From contig JACQDN010000021.1 of the NCBI GenBank assembly GCA_016201105.1, positions 24,092 through 88,091 on the forward strand: a stretch of 64,000 bases of DNA, read 5' to 3'. The stretch comes from Pseudomonadota bacterium. Its GTDB lineage: Bacteria > Pseudomonadota > Alphaproteobacteria > Micropepsales > Micropepsaceae. A program made the position numbers and the translations under genes. The notes under the pieces were generated by a model that saw only the letters and a program-made list of their open reading frames with translations, made no database searches and was not told where the DNA came from. Shown piece after piece: positions 59,651 through 64,000 of the stretch. Every line of letters starts with the position of its first letter. The first letter of the stretch is position 1.

Positions 59651-59711
59651 TGGCAGGAAAAGTGGGCTCATTGTCATTTCCGCCAAACCCGGGCCGCGCT
59701 AGTCTTTCGCC

Positions 59712-60710
59712 ATGCCCAGAGCCGCCCGCAGAGCCGCCCCGCCCAAACGGATCGTCATGCTCGCCTATGAGGGCGCGCAAATCCTCGACGTCGTGGGTCC
59801 CCTGCAGATCCTCGCCGCCGTCAATGACGAATTGCCTCAGGAAAGCCCCGCATATGCATTGACGTTGCTCGCCGAACGGGCGGGCGCGTTTGCGACCTCC
59901 GGCGGGGTGAAACTGGTCGCGGACGGATCGCATGCGGAGCTTCCGGTAAGAATCGACACGTTGATGGTGGCGGGAGGCAGCCGCGGCCGTTCGGCGAGCG
60001 AACTTGCGATCGTTGCGGCGCTAAAAAAAGCGGCCCCTCGCGCGCGGCGCGTGGTGTCCATCTGCACCGGTGCTTTCTTTCTTGCCCGCGCGGGACTGCT
60101 CAACGGCAAGCGCGCCACCACCCATTGGCGCTCTGTCGATCTTCTGGCACAGCACTATCCGCAAATCGCCGTGGAGCGTGATGCGCTCTATGTCCGCGAC
60201 GGGAAAACTTGGACCTCCGCCGGCGTGACCGCCGGTATGGATCTGGCGCTCGCCCTGTTGCGCGAGGATTTTGGTGACGACATGGCGCTTGCGGTTGCCA
60301 GGCGTCACGTGATGTTCCTCATGCGGCCCGGCGGACAATCGCAATTCAGCGCCCATCTTTCGCCGGAGGCTTATCCGAACGCGAGGCTCACTAGGCTGTT
60401 GCGCTGGATTCCCGAACATATCGGCGAAGATCTCGACGTTCGCGAATTGGCGCGGCTCGCCAATATGAGCGAGCGCAGCTTCGCGCGCATTTTTCGCAAG
60501 GAGACCGGTGAGACACCGGCTGCCTACGTCGAGCGTGCCCGTCTCGACGCCGCGCGCCGAATGCTGACCGCGTCGTCGCTGGCGGTCGCGCAAGTCGCCG
60601 ACCGCTCGGGCTTCGGTTCGCAAGAGCGCATGCGGCGCGTGTTCCAGCGTCATCTCAAAGTAAGTCCGGCATCATTCCGGGCTCGGTTCAATGCGAGGGA
60701 ACAGATATGA
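59712..60710 (+). CDS. GlxA-family transcriptional regulator (DJ-1/PfpI plus AraC)
   Basis: A 332-residue regulator. Residues 14-195 form a DJ-1/PfpI-like sensor domain (VMLAYEGAQILDVVGPL, VSICTGAFFLARAGLL with the reactive cysteine); residues 225-320 form two AraC helix-turn-helix units (LDVRELARLANMSERSFARIF and VAQVADRSGFGSQERMRRVF). GlxA-type proteins control carbon and nitrogen use, for example glycine betaine or arginine pathways. The next gene, a DJ-1 enzyme homologue of its own sensor, overlaps by four bases, suggesting they are partners. Confidence 0.9.
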   Translation: MPRAARRAAPPKRIVMLAYEGAQILDVVGPLQILAAVNDELPQESPAYALTLLAERAGAFATSGGVKLVADGSHAELPVRIDTLMVAGGSRGRSASELAIVAALKKAAPRARRVVSICTGAFFLARAGLLNGKRATTHWRSVDLLAQHYPQIAVERDALYVRDGKTWTSAGVTAGMDLALALLREDFGDDMALAVARRHVMFLMRPGGQSQFSAHLSPEAYPNARLTRLLRWIPEHIGEDLDVRELARLANMSERSFARIFRKETGETPAAYVERARLDAARRMLTASSLAVAQVADRSGFGSQERMRRVFQRHLKVSPASFRARFNAREQI

Positions 60711-61321
60711 CGTCTACGATCGGCATTCTCGTTTTTGACGATGCGGAGGAGTTGGATTTCGTCGGGCCGTGGGAAGTTTTCACCATGACCAACGAGGTCT
60801 TCACCCGCGGCGGCAAGGAGCGGCCTCATAATGTTTTGCTGGTGGCGGAAAAGGACGCGCCGGTGCGCTGTGCCAAAGCCATGCGCGTTCTGCCCGATGT
60901 GACAATGGCGAATTGCCCGCCGCTCGATGTGCTTTTGATCCCGGGCGGCATGGGCACGCGCCGTGAGGTGCAAAACAAAACGCTCACGGATTGGGTGGCC
61001 AAAGTCGCCGCGTCGTGTTCCTGGATCACATCTGTGTGTACCGGCGCGCTGATCCTGACGGCCGCGGGTCCGGCAAAGGGCAAGCGTGTCACCACCCATT
61101 GGGGTTTTGTCGCGTCGCTTCGGGAGCGCGATGAGGCCAAGGAAGTTTTGGAAAACGTGCGTTATGTCCGCGACGGCAACGTGGTTACGGCGGCCGGTGT
61201 CTCGGCGGGAATCGACATGGCACTTTGGCTGATCGGTCAGATCCACAGCCCGGAAACCGCGCGGATGGTTCAGCGCGCCATGGAATACGATCCCGCCCCG
61301 CCTTATGCCGCAGCGGTTTAG
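60707..61321 (+). CDS. DJ-1/PfpI family protein (isonitrile hydratase-like)
   Basis: A 204-residue flavodoxin-like glutaminase-fold protein. The nucleophile elbow SVCTGALILTAAGPAKG near residue 108 and the N-terminal acid FDDAEELDFVGPWEVF match isonitrile hydratase and related enzymes. The rest, THWGFVASLRER and VTAAGVSAGIDMALWLI, is shared with the sensor of the GlxA regulator upstream. The two genes overlap by four bases, so this could modify the signal sensed by the regulator. The exact reaction is unknown. Confidence 0.87.
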   Translation: MTSTIGILVFDDAEELDFVGPWEVFTMTNEVFTRGGKERPHNVLLVAEKDAPVRCAKAMRVLPDVTMANCPPLDVLLIPGGMGTRREVQNKTLTDWVAKVAASCSWITSVCTGALILTAAGPAKGKRVTTHWGFVASLRERDEAKEVLENVRYVRDGNVVTAAGVSAGIDMALWLIGQIHSPETARMVQRAMEYDPAPPYAAAV

Positions 61322-61368
61322 CGCCTTCCGTTTAGGGTTTAACCAAGCCGGTCTTTATTCGGCCGCAT

Positions 61369-61414
61369 CGGATATGCTTGTATCCACCCCGAGTGGGCAT
61401 GGATCTCATATCCG
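61369..61414 (+). promoter_or_regulatory. structured 5' leader before the small secreted protein
   Basis: Extended inverted repeat: CGGATATG (61369-61376) with CATATCCG (61407-61414), and inner arms ATCCA with TGGAT and CCC with GGG. It ends right at the AGGGAG ribosome site (61415-61420), 14 bases before ATG 61428. As RNA it could mask or expose the ribosome site; as DNA it could be an operator. Confidence 0.45.
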
Positions 61415-61427
61415 AGGGAGTACGAGT

Positions 61428-61805
61428 ATGTTTCTGAGACTTTGCGCCGGATTTGCACTGGCGATGATGACAGCGGCACCGGCACTTGCCGCGAGCGCTT
61501 GTGGATCGCCTCCGGTAGCACCGGCCAGCGTCGACGGCAATACCGCCACCGAGGCGCAGATTAAGGATGCCGTCAGCGACTTCAAAACCTTCCAGACGGA
61601 ATCCGACACCTATCAGTCGTGCCTGCTGGCCGATCTGAAAAAGCAAGAGGCTGAAGCCGCAAGGTCCAGCCCGCCGAAGACGCTCGATCCGGCTGTCGCG
61701 CAAAACATCGATGCGAAGGTCAACGACAATCAGAAGCTCAAGGAAAAGGTTGGCGGCGAACTGAACGGCGCCATCATCGCGTATAAAGCCAAACATCACG
61801 GCTGA
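61428..61805 (+). CDS. small secreted hypothetical protein
   Basis: A 125-residue exported protein. The signal peptide ends near APALAASACG. The mature part has two cysteines (SACGSP and YQSCLLAD) that may form a disulfide, a helix-rich stretch ATEAQIKDAVSDFKTFQTES, and a lysine-rich end. ATG 61428 has a good AGGGAG site; the frame is open upstream but begins inside the DJ-1 gene's end. It resembles short periplasmic proteins of unknown function found in Rhizobiales and Caulobacterales-like bacteria. A terminator hairpin follows at once. Confidence 0.75.
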   Translation: MFLRLCAGFALAMMTAAPALAASACGSPPVAPASVDGNTATEAQIKDAVSDFKTFQTESDTYQSCLLADLKKQEAEAARSSPPKTLDPAVAQNIDAKVNDNQKLKEKVGGELNGAIIAYKAKHHG

Positions 61806-61836
61806 GCTTCACAGCGTCACCATGGTCGCACAGATC

Positions 61837-61877
61837 GAGGAATCCCGCGATTGGCGGGATACCTCGTTTTGTGTTTT
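61837..61877 (+). terminator. intrinsic terminator of the small secreted protein gene
   Basis: Stem GAGG-A-ATCCCGC pairs with GCGGGAT-A-CCTC (61837-61865) over a five-base loop, followed by GTTTTGTGTTTT. It starts 31 bases after the stop at 61805 and reads on the plus strand. Confidence 0.7.
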
Positions 61878-61922
61878 GCGTTCCGCAACCGACTTGAGCG
61901 GGCGCGGCAACTGGGGTTGTGA

Positions 61923-62102
61923 TCATCGTCTGCGCGGCGGCACGACGTCTTTAAGTATGTCAAAGCTCTTCCATGCCGGCTCGACGGGTGGCGCATCGTC
62001 ATCCTTGGGGACGTAGATCGACGGTTCTTTCAATTCGAGATGCGGCACGTAACGCGGGCAGTTGGGAAAAATGTCGCGCGGCATCACCCGCACCAGCAAT
62101 TG
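61923..62102 (-). pseudogene. remnant of a pyridoxamine 5'-phosphate oxidase-family protein (C-terminus only)
   Basis: A short minus-strand frame with no start, ending at TGA 61923-61925. Its 59 residues contain RVMPRDIFPNCPRYVPHLEL and PAWKSFDILKDVVPPRRR, which read like the C-terminal end of flavin-binding PPOX-type proteins (the NCPRY signature). The N-terminal flavin domain is absent: upstream the frame meets a stop codon and then the TetR gene. So a larger gene has been lost by deletion. Identity is by motif memory, hence moderate confidence. Confidence 0.5.
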
Positions 62103-62176
62103 CGCGCCCGCGCAACTAACGGCTCATGCGAAGCGTCCGCCCGGGTGAGCGTCGAATCACGTATGATGCCGGTCAC

Positions 62177-62779
62177 ATGAGTCTTACCGAAACACATCGC
62201 AGCGAACGCCGCAGCCGCGAACGCGCGGTCACGCGCGCCGCCATTCTGAATGCCGCAAGACGGGTCGCCGCCCGCGATGGCGCGCGTGATCTTTCGCTGC
62301 GCGGTGTCGCCGCCGAGGCAGGTTACGCCCCGGCGGCACTCTACGGCTATTTCCGCAACAAGGACGAACTGTTGATGGCGTTGGCGGCCGAAGACCTTGG
62401 CCAAGTCGCTCGCGCCATGCGCGACGCCGTTCACAACACCGACGGTGAAGGCAGGCTGGCCGCCGCCGCGTCTGCGGCTCTGCGGATCCTTCAAACGGCG
62501 GAGCCCATCGCCGCGGCGCAGGGGGCGCTTCCTTCCACCGCCGGCACAAGCGAGGCTGAGCGGGTCTTCAACGGCCGCCTTATCGCGGTCCTGACGGCGC
62601 TCTCTGACGCGACCGGCCACCGTGCCGAAAGCAGAGACGAACAAGCCGATGTGGTGCTGATGGCCTCCGCGCTGGCCGGCCTTGCTCTGCTTGTCCGATC
62701 GGGCCGGCTTTCCGCGCTCGGCTTTTCCAGCGATGAGGTACTTCGCCGCCTCGACGCGCGCTTCGCGAACCGCGCATAG
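62177..62779 (+). CDS. TetR/AcrR family transcriptional regulator
   Basis: A 200-residue single-module TetR protein. The helix-turn-helix is LSLRGVAAEAGYAPAALYGYFRNKDELLMAL near residues 40-70, followed by a helical ligand domain (LAAAASAALRILQTAEPIAAAQ). ATG 62177 was chosen; the frame is open 17 codons upstream without homology. It is 29 bases before the thioesterase gene, which is probably a target or co-transcribed. The ligand may be an acyl-CoA or fatty compound. Confidence 0.85.
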   Translation: MSLTETHRSERRSRERAVTRAAILNAARRVAARDGARDLSLRGVAAEAGYAPAALYGYFRNKDELLMALAAEDLGQVARAMRDAVHNTDGEGRLAAAASAALRILQTAEPIAAAQGALPSTAGTSEAERVFNGRLIAVLTALSDATGHRAESRDEQADVVLMASALAGLALLVRSGRLSALGFSSDEVLRRLDARFANRA

Positions 62780-62808
62780 TCTTAAGTGACAGCAATCGGG
62801 TTCTTTTC

Positions 62809-63720
62809 ATGATCGAGCTTGCGCGCTCCAGCGTTCAAACCTGGGAATGCGATACGATGGGCCACATGAACGTGCAGTTCTATGTGGAGAGATGTTCGGA
62901 CGCATTGGCCGCCTTCGGCGCGAAAATGGGGCTTGGTCCCAAGGCGCTGGCGCGGTCCAAACATTGTTTCGAACCGGTCGATCAGCATATGCGTTTTCTG
63001 AAAGAGCTTCGGCCGGGCACCCCCTACTATCTACGCGGCGGCGCGGTGCAAGCGGACGTCATGACGCTCACGACCTATTGCGAGCTTGTACAAACTTTCG
63101 ACAACGAGCCTGCCGCCGCCTTCCGCACTGTTTCCAGATTGGTGCAGTTGGGCGATCGCGAGCCCGACGGCTTCGAAGACGGCGCGCGCGCCATGGCGAT
63201 GCACAACAAAGTCGAGATACCTTCTTACGCTGCGCCGCGTGGCCTTGCTTTGGATACGCCGCGCAAGGCGCCCACCTTGGCCGAGACTGAGAAGGCGAAC
63301 ATGGTGGCGACCTATCAGGGTGTGGTGCATGCGCGCGAGTGCGACGCCCAGGGCTACTTGCAGCCGCGTTCCTTCATGGCGCGCCTGTCGGATTCCATCC
63401 CGAATTTGCTGGTTCTCACCTCCGGCCGCAATCGCGGCGAGCCGGGCAGCACCGGCGGCGCGGCGCTGGAGTATCGTTTCATTTATCGCAAGTTTCCGCG
63501 CGCTGGCGATCTCTTGTGCATCCGCAGCGGCCTGCGCTCCATCGCCGAGAAGACCTATGTTTGGGCACACTGGATCTTCGATGCCGAAACCGGCGAATGC
63601 GCCGGCACGGCGGAAGCCGTCGCTGTGGCAATGGATCTGACCACACGCAAAGCGATCGCCATTCCACCGGAACTGCGCGAGCGCCTGGAAAAGCTGGTGG
63701 TACCGGGACTGACGATCTGA
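62809..63720 (+). CDS. double-hotdog acyl-CoA thioesterase
   Basis: A 303-residue protein with two 4HBT-like hotdog domains. The first begins TWECDTMGHMNVQFYVERC (Asp, Gly-His, Asn, Tyr pattern of 4-hydroxybenzoyl-CoA thioesterase) and the second begins VHARECDAQGYLQPRSFMARL near residue 175, where the pattern is altered and probably inactive. Such proteins cleave CoA thioesters of aromatic or fatty acids. It follows the TetR gene in the same direction. Its stop at 63720 is followed by a palindromic repeat. Confidence 0.85.
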   Translation: MIELARSSVQTWECDTMGHMNVQFYVERCSDALAAFGAKMGLGPKALARSKHCFEPVDQHMRFLKELRPGTPYYLRGGAVQADVMTLTTYCELVQTFDNEPAAAFRTVSRLVQLGDREPDGFEDGARAMAMHNKVEIPSYAAPRGLALDTPRKAPTLAETEKANMVATYQGVVHARECDAQGYLQPRSFMARLSDSIPNLLVLTSGRNRGEPGSTGGAALEYRFIYRKFPRAGDLLCIRSGLRSIAEKTYVWAHWIFDAETGECAGTAEAVAVAMDLTTRKAIAIPPELRERLEKLVVPGLTI

Positions 63721-63721
63721 A

Positions 63722-63830
63722 CCACCCTCCCTTGGGAGGGTCGAAGCGCGCAGCGCTTCGGGGAGGATGTTCAAGGAGATTCTCTTTCCAGATCCTCCCC
63801 GATCCGCCGTCGCCGAGGCTATGGCGGACT
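63722..63830. repeat. compound palindromic intergenic repeat
   Basis: Three consecutive inverted repeats: 63725-63740 (CCCTCC with GGAGGG), 63742-63760 (CGAAGCGC with GCGCTTCG) and an outer pair GGGGAGGAT (63760-63768) with ATCCTCCCC (63792-63800). This modular hairpin cassette is typical of dispersed intergenic repeats in alphaproteobacteria. The IS element begins immediately after it. Confidence 0.65.
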
Positions 63831-63832
63831 AG

Positions 63833-64000
63833 GGTCTGTACCTAATTAGCGTCCAGTGATTCTCTGGCTGCGAATTGATTCGCAGGAGAGAAGAATGCGC
63901 CAAGGTCTGTTCTGGTTGAATGACCGCCAATGGCAGCGGCTTGAACCACATCTGCCGCACGGGTTGACGGGGCCTGAGCGCGCCGACGACCGGCGTATCG
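63833..64000 (+). mobile_element. left end of an IS5-like insertion sequence
   Basis: The end begins GGTCTGTACCTAATTAGCG, next to a CTAG/TA-type target context (GGACTAGGG), fitting the TA- or CTAG-type target preference of IS5 relatives. A small hairpin CTGCGAATTGATTCGCAG (63868-63885) precedes the transposase ribosome site. The right end and target duplication are outside the window, so the boundaries are provisional. Confidence 0.6.
63895..64000 (+). CDS. IS5-family transposase, N-terminal part (3' end outside window)
   Basis: The 35 visible residues start MRQGLFWLNDRQWQRL and continue EPHLPHGLTGPERADDRR, the opening of the DUF4096/IS5-type transposase OrfA. ATG 63895 has an AGGAGAG site seven bases upstream. 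The gene is cut by the window edge, so integrity cannot be judged. Confidence 0.8.
   Translation, partial: MRQGLFWLNDRQWQRLEPHLPHGLTGPERADDRRI

Overview
This 64 kb window is chromosomal DNA of a high-GC alphaproteobacterium. The evidence is an FnrL-type four-cysteine FNR regulator, a PodJ-like polar localisation protein with Sel1 repeats, a perfect CtrA-type box (TTAA-N7-TTAA), an HWE-family histidine kinase, the 'ligase-associated' helicase/PdeM pair and the compound palindromic intergenic repeats typical of the class. I cannot name the genus from sequence alone. Many genes are packed in runs with 4-bp ATGA overlaps. No rRNA, tRNA or CRISPR array was seen. The only mobile element is the left end of an IS5-like element at the 3' edge.

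Layout. (1) 1-3172: end of a thiolase gene, a CaiC-like acyl-CoA ligase, a nitroreductase and a two-cluster ferredoxin. (2) 3264-7227: an FNR-type regulator, nnrS and a drug-efflux MFS gene, with two perfect FNR boxes; between nnrS and the MFS gene there is also a candidate FNR-activated small RNA. (3) 7244-16511: an orphan HWE sensor kinase, then an apparent catabolic/import cluster (D-aminoacylase-like amidohydrolase, TauD-like dioxygenase, TonB receptor, an unusual tandem TetR protein, EstB-like serine hydrolase). (4) 16939-21322: a complete tyrosine-degradation operon (hpd-hmgA-fah-maiA-marR), with a perfect palindromic operator inside the promoter spacer. (5) 21377-31141: a low-GC secreted protein, lutCBA, an acyltransferase and a run of enzymes of less certain role (epoxide hydrolase, FAD oxidoreductase, DUF423, M20 amidohydrolase, alpha/beta hydrolase). 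(6) 31240-38814: an S9-like protein with an altered nucleophile, glutaryl-CoA dehydrogenase, a HIT-like protein, an AMACR/CoA-transferase-like enzyme, a dienoyl-CoA reductase-like SDR and a PKHD hydroxylase. (7) 38947-46508: ligase-associated helicase plus PdeM, a TSUP exporter pair and the PodJ-like protein. (8) 46705-57437: small membrane proteins and lipoproteins, a thiolase gene broken by one amber codon, an Lrp regulator, a TPR protein, two tandem hotdog thioesterases, an AKR-SDR-patatin run behind a CtrA box, and an ECH1-like isomerase. (9) 57730-64000: hydratase-2-type MaoC protein, TPR-methyltransferase, GlxA regulator plus DJ-1 protein, a small secreted protein with a structured leader, a gene remnant, TetR, a double-hotdog thioesterase, a palindromic repeat and the IS end.

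Working together, the genes suggest an aerobic heterotroph able to cope with low oxygen and nitric oxide (FNR, nnrS). It degrades tyrosine completely to fumarate and acetoacetate, oxidises lactate (lut) and probably degrades unsaturated or branched acyl chains through an eukaryote-peroxisome-like set (ECH1-like isomerase, DECR-like reductase, hydratase 2, AMACR-like enzyme, thiolases, thioesterases). The most unusual signals are the putative FNR-controlled sRNA at 5350-5421, the tandem TetR with its direct-repeat divergent promoter, the Ser-to-Asp S9 protein, the Tyr-to-Trp DECR-like SDR and the single-amber thiolase.
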